The notes: a model not told the origin generated them from the letters alone. DNA of 64,000 nt from Streptomyces sp. V4I2 (GCF_030817655.1 NZ_JAUSZM010000003.1:2046001-2110000), one strand, 5' to 3'; positions 20,317 through 34,271 are shown, counted from the stretch's first letter. Translations and numbers: made by a program.

Positions 20317-20376
20317 GAAAGGTGCTCCGGGTTCAGAGGTGGATACGCACCCAGCGTAAGTCCGCGGGCCCCCGCC

Positions 20377-21309
20377 TCACGCGCCGAGGGTCTCGCCCTC
20401 CCCGATGCGCACTCCGCGCGCCCAGTCGGCGGCCTTCATCGGCCGCTTGCCCTGGGCCTGCACCCACAGCAGCTCCACGGCGTACGACGCCGTGCCGACG
20501 TGGACGTCGTTCTTGCCGACGGACAGCGCGGCGGGAGCCAGGTCGGTCCGCTCGGGCACGGGCCGGACCTGGATGAGCTTGAGCCGCTCCCCCCGGAACA
20601 CGGTCCAGGCGCCGGGCGCCGGCGTGCACCCGCGCACCACCCGGTCCACCCGCAACGCCGGGGTCGCCCACTCCACCTGGGCGTCCTCAACGGTGATCTT
20701 CGGGGCGAGGGTGACGCCCTCGGCAGGCTGCGGTACGGCCTTCAGCGTGCCGTCCTCGATCCCGTCCATGGTCGCGGCGAGCAGCCCTGAGCCCGCGAAG
20801 GCGAGCCGGGTCAGCAGGTCCCCGCTGGTGTCGGTGGGCCGGATCTCCTCGGTGACCGTCCCGTAGACGGGCCCGGAGTCGAGCCCCTCCTCGATCAGGA
20901 AGGTCGAGGCTCCGGTGATCTCGTCACCCGCCATGATGGCGTGCTGCACGGGCGCGGCTCCGCGCCAGGCGGGCAGCAGCGAGAAGTGCAGGTTGACCCA
21001 GCCGTGGGCGGGGATGTCGAGGGCGACGCGGGGCAGGAGCGCGCCGTAGGCGACGACGGGACAGCAGTCCGGGGCGATCTCGCGCAGCCGCTCCAGAAAC
21101 TCCGGATCCCGCGGCCTGACGGGCTTCAGCACCTCGATCCCGGCCTCCTCGGCCCGCTCGGCGACGGGAGACGCGACCAGCCTCCGCCCACGACCGGCCG
21201 GCGCGTCGGGCCGCGTGACGACGGCGGCCACCTCGTGCCGCCCGGAGGCGAGCAGAGCGTCCAGAGCGGGAACGGCGACCTCGGGGGTACCGGCGAAGAC
21301 GAGCTTCAT
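20377..21309 (-). CDS. fmt: methionyl-tRNA formyltransferase
   Basis: This 310-residue enzyme formylates initiator Met-tRNA using 10-formyltetrahydrofolate. The N-terminal Rossmann part starts [16 protein letters not shown], and the catalytic region has [18 protein letters not shown] (near 106) with Asn-His-Asp type residues followed by [15 protein letters not shown]-terminal OB-like domain binds tRNA. The ATG at 21309 is the standard start; the upstream frame is not conserved-looking. It lies upstream of rsmB in one leftward unit. Confidence 0.96.
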   Translation of the reverse strand: MKLVFAGTPEVAVPALDALLASGRHEVAAVVTRPDAPAGRGRRLVASPVAERAEEAGIEVLKPVRPRDPEFLERLREIAPDCCPVVAYGALLPRVALDIPAHGWVNLHFSLLPAWRGAAPVQHAIMAGDEITGASTFLIEEGLDSGPVYGTVTEEIRPTDTSGDLLTRLAFAGSGLLAATMDGIEDGTLKAVPQPAEGVTLAPKITVEDAQVEWATPALRVDRVVRGCTPAPGAWTVFRGERLKLIQVRPVPERTDLAPAALSVGKNDVHVGTASYAVELLWVQAQGKRPMKAADWARGVRIGEGETLGA

Positions 21310-22177
<868 letters not shown>

Positions 22178-22196
22178 CGCCTGCCCCACCCCATCT

Positions 22197-22225
22197 CTGC
22201 CCTCCCGGCGCATCCGGGAGGGCAG
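22197..22225 (+). terminator. terminator after HTH protein gene
   Basis: CTGCCCTCCCGG (22197-22208) and CCGGGAGGGCAG (22214-22225) pair over 12 bp around the 5-base loop CGCAT, 20 bp after the stop codon at 22177. Confidence 0.85.
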
Positions 22226-22255
22226 CCGCATGTCACGGGGCCGTGGTGGCCCCCT

Positions 22256-22371
22256 CAGCCGAGGACAGCCGAGGACAGCCACATCAGCCGAGGACAGCCG
22301 AGGACAGCCACATCAGCCGGGGTCAGCCGATGTCAGCCGATGTAGGCGGGGTCAGCCGATGTCAGGCGGGT
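22256..22371. repeat. degenerate 10-bp tandem repeat array overlapping priA 3' end
   Basis: The array is built from CAGCCGAGGA-type 10-bp units: a 29-bp super-unit of two CAGCCGAGGA plus CAGCCACAT is present twice (22256-22284, 22285-22313), followed by CAGCCGGGGT, CAGCCGATGT copies and shorter derivatives. The right end runs into the last codons of priA, which read through the repeat. It fills the convergent gap between the HTH protein gene and priA. There are no unique spacers. Confidence 0.9.
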
Positions 22372-24505
22372 CGATCCGCACCCGAACCGCCGCCTCCCCG
22401 CCCCCACGCGCCATCCGCGCCGCCTGTGCGGCCTTCAACGCGGACGCCAGCGCCGCGCCCGTCCCCGGCGGCACCCGGATCAGCGCCCGCTCCCAGTGCT
22501 CCCCGGGAGGCGGCGCCCCTACGCGCCGCGGGCGCCCGGCGGTCGTGACGGGCACCGGCACAGGCCCCAACACCTCGGCCTCCGAAGGCAGTTCCACCGC
22601 CCCCAGAAACTCCGCGAGCGCCTCCGCGGGTGCCGACACGGCCGCCATCCGTGACACCGGCGGAAATCCCAGCTCGGCCCGCTCGGCGAGCTCCCGCACC
22701 GCATGGCCGACCGGGTCCCACCGCACCAGGGCCTGCACGGGCCGCAACGTGGGCTCGGCGACGATCACGACCGTGCCCCCCGCACCCTGCGGCCGTACCA
22801 GCGCCGCCGCCCCGATCCACCGCCGCAACGCGTCCTCGCCGGCGCGCAGATCGGGCCGCCCGAGCATGGCCCAGCCGTCCAGCAGCAGCGCGGCCGCGTA
22901 CCCGCCCTCGGCAACGGGCTCGGCCCCCGGCGTACTCACCACCAGTGCGGGCGCGGACGCCACGGTGTCCAGCACCTGCTCACGCCCGGAAGTCCGCACG
23001 GGCACGGCCGGGAACGCCCGCCCGAGCTCCTCCGCGGTCCGCCGCGCGCCCACGACCTGCGCCCGCAGCCGGAACGCACCGCACTCCGGACAGTGCCAGC
23101 CACCCTCGTCACGCCCGCACCAGCCGCAGCGCAGCGCGGCCCCGGACTCCTGCCCCTCCAGGGGACCGGCGCAGTGCCGACAGCGCGCGGGCGCCCGGCA
23201 GTTGGCGCACGCCATCCGCGGTGCGTAACCCCGCCGGGGCACCTGCACGAGCACCGGCCCGTGCCGCAGTCCCTCTCTGACGACCTGCCAGGCGAGGGTG
23301 GGCAGCCGGGCGGCGCGGGCGGCCTCGTCCCGCGCGAGATCGCCGTCGCCGACGGTCCGGACCAGCGGAGCGGTGGCCCGCACCTGCTCCCGCCCGGCGA
23401 CGATCGGCCGGGCCCACCCACTCTCCACGAGCTGCGCCGCCTCGACGGTGCAACTCCAACTTCCGAGCAGAAAAGCGCACTTGTCCTGTGCGGCCCGCAG
23501 CAACAGCACCTCTCGCGCATGGGGCTGGGGCGCGTGCTGCTCGCTGTGGCTGTCGTCGCCGTCGTCCCAGACGGCGACCAGGCCGAGATCCTGAACGGGC
23601 GCGAACATGGCGGCCCGTGTCCCGATGACCGCCTTCACCGCCCCCCGCCGCACGGCCAGCCACTCCCGATACCGCTTCTCCGGCCCGGCATCGGCGGTGA
23701 GCACAGCATGCCGCCCCTCCCCCAGCAACGCCGTCAGCGCGGCGTCGACCCGAGCGACCGCCCGCCCGTCCGGCAGTACGACCAGCGCACCGCGCCCGGA
23801 GGCCAGCGTGGCCGCCACGGCTCGCGCCAGCTCCTCGCTCCACTCCGGCCCGGCCAACGCGTTCCACACGGCCCGCGGCGCACCCCCGGAGGCCAGCGCC
23901 TCGACAAACGCGGCACCGTGCTCGTACCGCCCCCAGGACCCCGCCTCGGGGGTGCTCGGCGGGGGCAGCGGCGCGGGCGACGGCCGCTGCTCGGCCCGCG
24001 CGCTGCGCGGCGGCACGGCGAGCTGCAGCACATCGGCAAGACTCCCGGCGTACCGATCGGCGACCGCACGAGCCAGCCCCAGCAGCTCCCCACTGAGCAC
24101 CGGCTCGGGCGACACCACCTGGGCCAGCGCGGCAAGGGGCCCTGAGTAGTCCGACTCGGCAAGCCGCTCGACGAGAAACCCGTCGATCAGCCCGCCGCCC
24201 TCGCGCCGCCCGTCCCGCACCCGATGCCGCCCGGCCCCGAACCGCACCCGCACCCGCACACCCGGCTGCGCGTCGGCATCCAGTTCCTCCGGCACGGCGT
24301 AGTCGAAGTACCGATCAAGGTGCAGCACACCCTTGTCCACCAGCACCCGGGCAACGGGCAGCTCCTTGGCAACCGCGGCCCCCCGCCAGGTCCGCGGCTT
24401 GGCCCGCGGCGCCTTCGCCTTCCGCACACTCTCCCGAATGAGCGCAAGCTGCTCGGGCGGCGCCCCCTCGGCCCCACCGTCCACCGACCCGTTCTCGCTG
24501 CTCAC
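22352..24505 (-). CDS. priA: PriA-like primosomal protein N' lacking helicase motifs
   Basis: This protein of about 717 residues aligns with replication-restart PriA. The N-terminal 3'-DNA-binding domain (ARVLVDKGVLHLDRYFDYAVPEEL) and eight zinc-binding cysteines (CANC, CRHC, CGWC, CPEC, about 431-480) are intact. The ATPase motifs are not: where Walker A should be, near 215, the sequence is AGPEWSEEL, and the DEEH box reads VWDDGDDSH. Actinobacterial PriA proteins are known to lack recognisable helicase motifs, so it probably acts structurally. The start is uncertain: GTG at 24505 matches usual family length, ATG at 24535 is also possible. Its last residues are encoded in the tandem repeat. 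Confidence 0.9.
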   Translation of the reverse strand: MSSENGSVDGGAEGAPPEQLALIRESVRKAKAPRAKPRTWRGAAVAKELPVARVLVDKGVLHLDRYFDYAVPEELDADAQPGVRVRVRFGAGRHRVRDGRREGGGLIDGFLVERLAESDYSGPLAALAQVVSPEPVLSGELLGLARAVADRYAGSLADVLQLAVPPRSARAEQRPSPAPLPPPSTPEAGSWGRYEHGAAFVEALASGGAPRAVWNALAGPEWSEELARAVAATLASGRGALVVLPDGRAVARVDAALTALLGEGRHAVLTADAGPEKRYREWLAVRRGAVKAVIGTRAAMFAPVQDLGLVAVWDDGDDSHSEQHAPQPHAREVLLLRAAQDKCAFLLGSWSCTVEAAQLVESGWARPIVAGREQVRATAPLVRTVGDGDLARDEAARAARLPTLAWQVVREGLRHGPVLVQVPRRGYAPRMACANCRAPARCRHCAGPLEGQESGAALRCGWCGRDEGGWHCPECGAFRLRAQVVGARRTAEELGRAFPAVPVRTSGREQVLDTVASAPALVVSTPGAEPVAEGGYAAALLLDGWAMLGRPDLRAGEDALRRWIGAAALVRPQGAGGTVVIVAEPTLRPVQALVRWDPVGHAVRELAERAELGFPPVSRMAAVSAPAEALAEFLGAVELPSEAEVLGPVPVPVTTAGRPRRVGAPPPGEHWERALIRVPPGTGAALASALKAAQAARMARGGGEAAVRVRIDPPDIG

Positions 24506-24584
24506 CCTTGCATTCTTACCAAACGCCACTGACATCCGACGGCGCCCGAGCTCTCCCCACTGGATGCCCCGCCCTGCCCGAACG

Positions 24585-24627
24585 CGCGCGAGGCCCGGCC
24601 CCCCGCCGGGGAACCGGGCCTCGCGCG
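24585..24627 (-). terminator. terminator after metK
   Basis: CGCGCGAGGCCCGG (24585-24598) and CCGGGCCTCGCGCG (24614-24627) form a perfect 14-bp stem with a 15-base loop, starting 15 bp beyond the metK stop codon in the direction of transcription. Confidence 0.85.
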
Positions 24628-24642
24628 AAACAACAGGTGGTT

Positions 24643-25851
24643 CTAGAGCCCCGCAGCCTTGCGCAGCGCGTCCACCCGGTCCGTCTTCTCCCAGGTGAAC
24701 TCGGGCAGCTCGCGGCCGAAGTGGCCGTACGCCGCCGTCTGGGCGTAGATCGGGCGGAGCAGGTCGAGGTCGCGGATGATGGCGGCCGGGCGGAGGTCGA
24801 AGACCTCGTCGATCGCCTTCTCGATCCGGTCGGTGTCGACCTTGGCCGTGCCGAAGGTCTCCACGAACAGGCCGACCGGCTCGGCCTTGCCGATCGCGTA
24901 CGCGACCTGGACCTCACAGCGGGTGGCGAGGCCCGCGGCGACGACGTTCTTGGCGACCCAGCGCATGGCGTACGCCGCCGAACGGTCCACCTTGGACGGG
25001 TCCTTGCCGGAGAAGGCGCCGCCGCCGTGGCGGGACATGCCGCCGTACGTGTCGATGATGATCTTGCGGCCGGTCAGGCCGGCGTCGCCCATCGGGCCGC
25101 CGATCTCGAAGCGGCCGGTCGGGTTCACCAGGAGGCGGTAGTTCTCGGTGTCCAGCTTGATGCCGTCGTCGAGCAGCGCCTTCAGCTCCGGCTCCACGAC
25201 GAACTCGCGGATGTCGGGGGCGAGCAGCGACTCCAGGTCGATGTCCGACGCGTGCTGCGAGGAGACCACGACCGTGTCGAGGCGGACGGCCTTGTCGCCG
25301 TCGTACTCGATGGTGACCTGCGTCTTGCCGTCGGGGCGCAGGTAGGGGATGGTGCCGTTCTTGCGGACCTCGGACAGCCGGCTGGACAGCCGGTGCGCGA
25401 GGAAGATCGGCAGCGGCATCAGCGTGGGCGTCTCGTCGCACGCGTAACCGAACATCAGGCCCTGGTCGCCCGCGCCCTGGCGGTCCAGTTCGTCGTCGTC
25501 CCCCTCGACCCGGGACTCGTAGGCGGTGTCGACGCCCTGCGCGATGTCCGGGGACTGCGCGCCGATGGACACCGACACGCCGCAGGAGGCGCCGTCGAAG
25601 CCCTTCTTCGAGGAGTCGTAGCCGATCTCCAGGATCTTGTCGCGCACCAGCTGCGCGATGGGTGCGTAGGCCTTGGTGGTGACCTCGCCGGCGACGTGCA
25701 CCAGGCCGGTCGTGATCAGCGTCTCGACGGCGACCCGGGAGGTCGGGTCCTCCTTCAGGAGCGCGTCGAGGATGGTGTCGCTGATCTGGTCAGCGATCTT
25801 GTCGGGGTGGCCCTCGGTCACGGACTCCGAGGTGAACAAGCGACGGGACAC
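24643..25851 (-). CDS. metK: S-adenosylmethionine synthase
   Basis: This 402-residue enzyme makes SAM from methionine and ATP. Signature segments are intact: [12 protein letters not shown] (ATP/methionine binding), [16 protein letters not shown] and [19 protein letters not shown], the latter two being diagnostic of the family. The GTG at 25851 follows GGGAG. The gene lies between coaBC and priA, an order shared with other actinobacteria. The 239-bp upstream gap contains a possible minus-strand -10 TAAACT (25932-25937), but no clear -35. I saw no SAM riboswitch-like structure there. Confidence 0.97.
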   Translation of the reverse strand: MSRRLFTSESVTEGHPDKIADQISDTILDALLKEDPTSRVAVETLITTGLVHVAGEVTTKAYAPIAQLVRDKILEIGYDSSKKGFDGASCGVSVSIGAQSPDIAQGVDTAYESRVEGDDDELDRQGAGDQGLMFGYACDETPTLMPLPIFLAHRLSSRLSEVRKNGTIPYLRPDGKTQVTIEYDGDKAVRLDTVVVSSQHASDIDLESLLAPDIREFVVEPELKALLDDGIKLDTENYRLLVNPTGRFEIGGPMGDAGLTGRKIIIDTYGGMSRHGGGAFSGKDPSKVDRSAAYAMRWVAKNVVAAGLATRCEVQVAYAIGKAEPVGLFVETFGTAKVDTDRIEKAIDEVFDLRPAAIIRDLDLLRPIYAQTAAYGHFGRELPEFTWEKTDRVDALRKAAGL

Positions 25852-26090
25852 AACGCTCCCTGGGGTTGCAGCGGCTGCTGGCTGATCATTGGCGGACGGG
25901 ACGGGGGCTGCGCCCGGCGTCGTCCGAGAACAGTTTATCGGTCGCACTCGGCCACTCGCCCCCCTGTCTCGCCTCTCGGGAGTGCTGTGACCTGCGGCAC
26001 GGGCATTCTGCCCAATTCCGAGCGGGCTTGGCCAGGGGCGCCACGCCCCAATCTGCGAGGCGTCGACGATCCTCGAGCCGAAGGGAACAC

Positions 26091-27293
26091 TCAGCTCAGG
26101 CGTTCGGCCACCAAGTCCCACACGGTTTCGGCCAGGGCTTCCTTGGGTCCGTGCGGGACCGGGGTCTCGCTGCCGTCGGCGCCCAGCACCACGGCCTCGT
26201 TCTCCTCCGAGCCGAACGTCTTGCGCTCCCCCACCTCGTTCACCACGAGGAGGTCGCACCCCTTGCGGCGCAGCTTCGTACGGCCGTTGGCCAGCACGTC
26301 GTCCGTCTCGGCGGCGAATCCGACGACCACTTGACCGGGGCGGGCCCGGTCGGCCGAGATCTCCGCGAGGATGTCCGGATTCCGTACGAGGACGATGGGC
26401 TCCGGTTCCTGGTCGTCCTTCTTCTTGATCTTCCCGGCCGCGTACGTCTCCGGCCGGAAGTCGGCCACCGCGGCGGCCATGACGACCGCGTCGGCGTCCG
26501 CGGCGGCCTTCAGTACCGCTTCGCGCAGCTGTACGGCCGTCCCGACCGGGACGACGTCCACGCCCGCCGGGTCGGGCAGGCCGGTGTTCGCGGCGATCAG
26601 CGTGACCCGGGCGCCCCGGGCGGCGGCGGTGCGGGCGAGGGCGTAGCCCTGCTTGCCGGAGGAGCGGTTGCCGAGGAAGCGCACCGGGTCGAGGGGTTCG
26701 CGGGTGCCGCCGGCGCTGACGACGACGTGTCGGCCGACGAGGTCCGGTTCCGTCACTCCCCTGGCCAGCACCCGACGGCAGACCTCGAAGATCTCGGCGG
26801 GCTCGGGCAGCCGGCCCTTGCCCGTGTCGACGCCGGTGAGGCGGCCGACGGCCGGCTCGATGACCACGGCACCCCGGCGACGCAGCGTCGCCACGTTCTC
26901 CTGGGTGGCCGGGTGCTCCCACATCTCGGTGTGCATGGCGGGCGCGAAGACGACCGGACAGCGGGCGGTGAGGAGGGTGTTCGTGAGGAGGTCGTCGGCG
27001 AGGCCGTGGGCGGCCTTGGCGAGCATGTCCGCGGTGGCCGGGGCGACGATCACCAGGTCGGCGTGCTGTCCGATGCGGACGTGCGGGACCTCGTGCACGT
27101 CGTCCCACACCTCGGTCGAGACCGGGTGGCCGGAGAGGGCGGACCAGGTGGCGGCGCCGACGAAGTGCAGGGCGGAGGCGGTCGGCACCACCCGGACGTC
27201 GTGCCCGGACTCGGTCAGTCTGCGCAGCAGCTCACAGGCCTTGTACGCGGCGATGCCACCGCTGACGCCCAGAACGACCTTCGGCTTGTCCAC
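26091..27293 (-). CDS. coaBC: bifunctional phosphopantothenoylcysteine decarboxylase/synthetase
   Basis: This 400-residue protein catalyses two steps of coenzyme A biosynthesis. The N-terminal CoaC flavoprotein half starts [18 protein letters not shown] and contains the substrate-binding [13 protein letters not shown]. The C-terminal CoaB half has [24 protein letters not shown] and [10 protein letters not shown] for CTP and phosphopantothenate. The GTG at 27293 is preceded by GGGGAGAG; further upstream codons are unsupported. It follows rpoZ on the same strand, separated by a hairpin. Confidence 0.97.
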   Translation of the reverse strand: MDKPKVVLGVSGGIAAYKACELLRRLTESGHDVRVVPTASALHFVGAATWSALSGHPVSTEVWDDVHEVPHVRIGQHADLVIVAPATADMLAKAAHGLADDLLTNTLLTARCPVVFAPAMHTEMWEHPATQENVATLRRRGAVVIEPAVGRLTGVDTGKGRLPEPAEIFEVCRRVLARGVTEPDLVGRHVVVSAGGTREPLDPVRFLGNRSSGKQGYALARTAAARGARVTLIAANTGLPDPAGVDVVPVGTAVQLREAVLKAAADADAVVMAAAVADFRPETYAAGKIKKKDDQEPEPIVLVRNPDILAEISADRARPGQVVVGFAAETDDVLANGRTKLRRKGCDLLVVNEVGERKTFGSEENEAVVLGADGSETPVPHGPKEALAETVWDLVAERLS

Positions 27294-27356
27294 CGTCTCT
27301 CCCCGCACCTCGGAAAACGTACGCCGCGGCTCCGCCGTACACGGCTCCATCACACA

Positions 27357-27391
27357 CCACAGGCCCGGCAGTCGCGCTGCCGGGCCTGTGG
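27357..27391 (-). terminator. hairpin between rpoZ and coaBC
   Basis: CCACAGGCCCGGCAG (27357-27371) and CTGCCGGGCCTGTGG (27377-27391) make a perfect 15-bp stem with a 5-base loop, 26 bp after the rpoZ stop. It should end or attenuate the rpoZ transcript before coaBC. Confidence 0.88.
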
Positions 27392-27416
27392 AAAAGCTAA
27401 CCGCAAGCTGAAAATA

Positions 27417-27689
27417 CTACTGCGCCGGGCCCTCGACGGCCTCGGACGTCAGCAGACCCGCGTTGATCTCGCGCAGGGCGATCGACAGCGGCTTCTCGTG
27501 GACATGGGTGTCCACGAGCGGACCGACGTACTCGAGGAGGCCCTCGCCGAGCTGCGAGTAGTACGCGTTGATCTGGCGGGCCCGCTTGGCCGCGTAGATC
27601 ACGAGGCTGTACTTCGAGTCCGTGGCCTCGAGAAGCTCGTCGATCGGCGGGTTGATGATGCCCTCGGGCGTGGAGATGGAAGAGGACAC
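27417..27689 (-). CDS. rpoZ: RNA polymerase omega subunit
   Basis: This 90-residue protein is the omega subunit that assists assembly of beta' in RNA polymerase. It contains the conserved [32 protein letters not shown] segment, split by the family's usual helices, and the SIALREI element. The GTG at 27689 has GGAAGG upstream. It lies between gmk and coaBC as in other actinobacteria. Two direct copies of GTCGTGATCACA lie 32-58 bp upstream of its start. Confidence 0.97.
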   Translation of the reverse strand: MSSSISTPEGIINPPIDELLEATDSKYSLVIYAAKRARQINAYYSQLGEGLLEYVGPLVDTHVHEKPLSIALREINAGLLTSEAVEGPAQ

Positions 27690-27720
27690 GCTCTACCTTC
27701 CGATGGATGGGAAAAGATCG

Positions 27721-27747
27721 GTCGTGATCACATCAGTCGTGATCACA
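27721..27747. repeat. paired GTGATCAC palindromes upstream of rpoZ
   Basis: GTCGTGATCACA occurs at 27721-27732 and again at 27736-27747, a 15-bp period. Each copy contains the palindrome GTGATCAC. The second overlaps the gmk stop codon. Their place just upstream of rpoZ suggests possible regulator binding, but this is only positional. Confidence 0.6.
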
Positions 27748-28300
27748 CAACATCCATCAAAGATAGCAGCTCACGAGCGACATCCTCGACAGAGGTGTTG
27801 ACCAGGGTCTCGTCGAACTCCGGCTCGGCCGCCAGTTCGACCTTCGCCGCGTCCAGACGGCGCTCGATCACCTCGGGCGGTTCGGTGCCCCGCCCGGTGA
27901 GCCTGCGCACGAGCTCCTCCCAGGAGGGGGGAGCCAGGAACACCAGTTGGGCGTCCGTCATGGACTCGCGGACCTGCCGGGCACCCTGGAGGTCGATCTC
28001 CAGGAGCACGGGCTCGCCCGCCTCAAGGCGCTCCAGCACGGCCGCACGCGGCGTGCCGTAGCGGTTGCCGGCGAACTCGGCCCACTCCAGCAGCTCGCCG
28101 TTGGCGATCAGCTTGTCCATCTCCTCGTCGGTGACGAAGAAATACTGGACTCCATGCTTCTCGCCGGGGCGGGGCCTGCGGGTCGTCGCCGACACCGAGA
28201 GCCAGACCTCGGGGTGTTCCTTGCGCATATGAGCGACGACCGTGCTCTTGCCGACCCCGGAGGGGCCGGAGAGCACGGTCAGCCGCGGACGTTCACTCAT
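27743..28300 (-). CDS. gmk: guanylate kinase
   Basis: This 185-residue enzyme phosphorylates GMP to GDP with ATP. The P-loop GPSGVGKST (12-20) and the GMP-binding segment [22 protein letters not shown] are intact, as is the lid region [11 protein letters not shown]. The ATG at 28300 gives the normal length. It is downstream of mihF and upstream of rpoZ, the conserved actinobacterial order. Confidence 0.97.
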   Translation of the reverse strand: MSERPRLTVLSGPSGVGKSTVVAHMRKEHPEVWLSVSATTRRPRPGEKHGVQYFFVTDEEMDKLIANGELLEWAEFAGNRYGTPRAAVLERLEAGEPVLLEIDLQGARQVRESMTDAQLVFLAPPSWEELVRRLTGRGTEPPEVIERRLDAAKVELAAEPEFDETLVNTSVEDVARELLSLMDVV

Positions 28301-28360
28301 GCAGCGATTATTCCAGCAATCCCGGAGTGCCCGGGACTACCTTGCCCGGAGTACCCGGGA

Positions 28361-28684
28361 TCAGGAGCCGGTGCTGCCGAACTCACGCTCCAGGGAGGCG
28401 ATCTGGTTGGAACCGAGGCCGCGCACACGGCGGCTCTCGGAGATGCCGAGTCGCTCCATGATCTGCTTGGCGCGGACCTTGCCCACGCCAGGCAGGGACT
28501 CAAGCAGCGCGGAGACCTTCATCTTGCCGATGACGTCGTTCTCCTGGCCCTGCTTGATGACCTCGTGCAGGGAGGCGCCGGAGTGCTTGAGTCGATTCTT
28601 GACCTCGGCCCGCTCCCGGCGAGCCGCGGCGGCCTTTTCGAGCGCGGCTGCGCGCTGTTCAGGGGTAAGGGGCGGAAGAGCCAC
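28361..28684 (-). CDS. mihF: integration host factor (sIHF), actinobacterial type
   Basis: This 107-residue basic protein matches actinobacterial IHF, a nucleoid-associated protein that binds and bends DNA and affects topology, development and secondary metabolism in Streptomyces. It has a long basic N-terminal helix (QRAAALEKAAAARRERAEV) and a helix-two-turns-helix (LLESLPGVGKVRAKQIMERLGI) for DNA contact. The GTG at 28684 reproduces the known sIHF length and has GAGGTG upstream. It sits between pyrF and gmk as in Mycobacterium. Confidence 0.96.
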   Translation of the reverse strand: MALPPLTPEQRAAALEKAAAARRERAEVKNRLKHSGASLHEVIKQGQENDVIGKMKVSALLESLPGVGKVRAKQIMERLGISESRRVRGLGSNQIASLEREFGSTGS

Positions 28685-28793
28685 GCCTACGTCACCTCGG
28701 ATGTCGAACTGTCGGATACGGACCGGTGAGGAACCTAGTCGCCCCACACCTGGGGAGCTACGAGCAACACGCTTGCCCGTTCACTCTCGTCGG

Positions 28794-28822
28794 AGACTAG
28801 CGGCCAAGTGCGCCAGAGTCAG
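28794..28822 (-). promoter_or_regulatory. candidate mihF promoter
   Basis: Reading leftward, CTGACT (28817-28822), a 17-bp spacer and TAGTCT (28794-28799) resemble a principal-sigma promoter. It would give a leader of about 100 nt before mihF. The remaining gap up to pyrF shows only the palindrome TGACTCGAGCGAGTCA (28936-28951), a possible weak terminator of the pyr operon. Confidence 0.5.
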
Positions 28823-28961
28823 CGAGAACAGCGGAAAAGTCCTGGTCAGCCTCCGCCAGGCCGGACATTTCAGACATACTGCCCCGGATTTGAGGATGTA
28901 TTCAGACTCAAGTCTTCCTCGGACCACTCATCGGATGACTCGAGCGAGTCAGCAGGGAGCC

Positions 28962-29804
28962 TCAGGCGGCCGCCACCGCGGCCCTGATCTCCTCCGCGAA
29001 GCGGTCCGCGGCGACACGCAGAGCGACCACGTCGGGACCGTGCCGCAGCACACCCCGGCTGACGTTCGGCACGACGTTGCGCACGGCCGCGCCGAAAACG
29101 CCGGGAAGGTCGGCCGGAGTGGCTCCCTGCGCACCGATCCCGGGAGCCAGCAGCGGACCGTTGATGGCGAGGTCGTACGACGACAGATCGCCGAGCGTGG
29201 CCCCCACGACCGCCCCGAAGGAGCCCAGGGGCCCCTCCCCCGCGTTCTCGGCGGCCAGGTGGGCCAGCATCGTCGCTCCGACATTGCGACCGTCCGCGCG
29301 GACGGCGTGCTGGACCTCACCGCCCTCCGGGTTGGAGGTCAGCGCCAGCACGAACAGACCGGTGCCGGTCTCCCGCGCCAGCTCCACGGCCGGCCTGAGC
29401 GACCCGTAGCCGAGGTACGGCGAGACGGTCAGCGCGTCCGAGAAGAGCGGGGCGTCCTTGTGGAGGAAGGACTCGGCGTACGCGGCCATGGTCGAGCCGA
29501 TGTCGCCCCGCTTGGCGTCCATCACGACCAGCGCGCCGGCCTGCCGCGCCTCGGCGACCGACTTCTCCAGGACGGCGACACCGCGCGACCCGAAGCGCTC
29601 GAAGAACGCGCTCTGCGGCTTGAGGACGGCGACCCGGTCGGCCATCGCCTCGACGACCGTACGGCTGAACCGCTCGAGGCCCGCCACGTCGTCGTTCAGA
29701 CCCCACTCGGTGAGCAGGGCGGCATGCGGGTCGATGCCGACGCACAGAGGGCCGCGCTCGTCCATCGCCCGGCGCAGCCGTGCGCCGAAGGGCTCCAGAG
29801 TCAT
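28962..29804 (-). CDS. pyrF: orotidine 5'-phosphate decarboxylase
   Basis: This 280-residue enzyme converts OMP to UMP, the last step of UMP synthesis. It belongs to the longer type-2 group common in actinobacteria, with the catalytic motif MDAKRGDIGSTM carrying the Asp-Lys-Asp set. PGIGAQGATPADL forms the phosphate-binding part. The ATG at 29804 overlaps the pyrD stop by 4 bp, so the two are translationally coupled. It is the last gene of the pyr operon. Confidence 0.96.
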   Translation of the reverse strand: MTLEPFGARLRRAMDERGPLCVGIDPHAALLTEWGLNDDVAGLERFSRTVVEAMADRVAVLKPQSAFFERFGSRGVAVLEKSVAEARQAGALVVMDAKRGDIGSTMAAYAESFLHKDAPLFSDALTVSPYLGYGSLRPAVELARETGTGLFVLALTSNPEGGEVQHAVRADGRNVGATMLAHLAAENAGEGPLGSFGAVVGATLGDLSSYDLAINGPLLAPGIGAQGATPADLPGVFGAAVRNVVPNVSRGVLRHGPDVVALRVAADRFAEEIRAAVAAA

Positions 29805-30907
29805 GCCGTCTTCCTCACGTCGGCGCCGACCGCGTCGGCGAGGGTGGCGTACGGGCTCGTCCGCAGGCGTGCGGCGAGTCCCTTGTGGATGGCTCGGGCC
29901 CAGAAGGGGCCCTCGTAGACGAAGGCGCTGTATCCCTGCACGAGGGTGGCGCCCGCCAGGATGCGCTGCCAGGCGTCCTCAGCGTTCTCGACGCCGCCGA
30001 CGCCCACGAGGGTGATCCGGTCGCCCACGCGCGCGTAGAGGCGACGCAGTACTTCCAGGGAGCGTGCCTTCAGGGGTGCCCCGGACAGCCCTCCGGTCTC
30101 CTTCACCAGGCCGGCCTCCGACGTCAGACCGAGGCCGTCGCGCGCGATGGTGGTGTTGGTGGCGATGATCCCGTCCAGGCCGAGTTCCACAGCCAGGTCG
30201 GCCACCGCGTCGACATCCTCGTCGGCCAGGTCGGGCGCGATCTTCACCAGGAGCGGGACGCGGCGCGTGGTCACCGTGCGGTCGGCGGCCTCGCGGACGG
30301 CGCTCAGCAGGGGGCGCAACTGGTCGACCGCCTGCAGACTGCGCAGACCCGGCGTGTTCGGCGACGACACGTTCACGACCAGGTAGTCGGCGTACGACGC
30401 CAGCCGCTCGGTCGACTTCACGTAGTCGAGGACGGCCTCCTCCTCGGGGACGACCTTGGTCTTGCCGATGTTGACGCCGACGACCGTCCTGAAGACGGGC
30501 GTACGGGAGGCCAGGCGGGCGGCTACGGCCAGGGAGCCCTCGTTGTTGAAGCCCATGCGGTTGATCAGCGCGCGGTCCTGCACGAGACGGAACAGCCGCT
30601 TCTTGGGGTTGCCGGGCTGCGGCTCCCCCGTGACCGTGCCGATCTCGACGTGGTCGAAGCCGAGCATCGTCATGCCGTCGATGGCGACGGCGTTCTTGTC
30701 GAAGCCGGCGGCCAGCCCGAAGGGGCCGTGCATCCGCAGCCCGAAGGCCTGCGTGCGCAGCTCCTCGTGGCGGGGAGCGAGGGCGGCGGCGACGAACGTC
30801 CGCAGCGCGGGGATCCGGACGGCGAGCCGGATCCAGCGGAAGGCCAGGTAATGGGCCTTCTCGGGGTCCATCCGTTGGAAGACCAGACGGAAGAAGAGCT
30901 TGTACAT
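29801..30907 (-). CDS. pyrD: dihydroorotate dehydrogenase (quinone), class 2
   Basis: This 368-residue flavoenzyme oxidises dihydroorotate to orotate with menaquinone as acceptor. The N-terminal amphipathic helices ([22 protein letters not shown]) are the membrane-quinone module of class 2, and the active-site Ser in [13 protein letters not shown] identifies the class. FMN-binding glycines follow in the C-terminal half. The ATG at 30907 is clear. A perfect hairpin separates it from carB, so its expression may be lower than that of upstream genes. Confidence 0.96.
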   Translation of the reverse strand: MYKLFFRLVFQRMDPEKAHYLAFRWIRLAVRIPALRTFVAAALAPRHEELRTQAFGLRMHGPFGLAAGFDKNAVAIDGMTMLGFDHVEIGTVTGEPQPGNPKKRLFRLVQDRALINRMGFNNEGSLAVAARLASRTPVFRTVVGVNIGKTKVVPEEEAVLDYVKSTERLASYADYLVVNVSSPNTPGLRSLQAVDQLRPLLSAVREAADRTVTTRRVPLLVKIAPDLADEDVDAVADLAVELGLDGIIATNTTIARDGLGLTSEAGLVKETGGLSGAPLKARSLEVLRRLYARVGDRITLVGVGGVENAEDAWQRILAGATLVQGYSAFVYEGPFWARAIHKGLAARLRTSPYATLADAVGADVRKTA

Positions 30908-30935
30908 CGCGAGAGTCCTCTGGGGTCCTCATGAA

Positions 30936-30963
30936 GAGGGGGACACCTTCCGGTGTCCCCCTC
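30936..30963 (-). terminator. intra-operon hairpin between carB and pyrD
   Basis: GAGGGGGACACC (30936-30947) and GGTGTCCCCCTC (30952-30963) pair perfectly over 12 bp around a 4-base loop. It begins 7 bp after the carB stop and ends 29 bp before the pyrD start. It could be a partial terminator or an mRNA-stability element inside the pyr operon. Confidence 0.7.
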
Positions 30964-30970
30964 AGGGCTG

Positions 30971-34271
<3,301 letters not shown>

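Noticed and set aside
22256..22371. possible CRISPR array
   Set aside because: The units are contiguous or nearly so, with no unique spacers of regular length, and no cas genes are nearby.
25852..26090. possible SAM riboswitch upstream of metK
   Set aside because: I could not trace the conserved helices of known SAM riboswitch classes in this gap.
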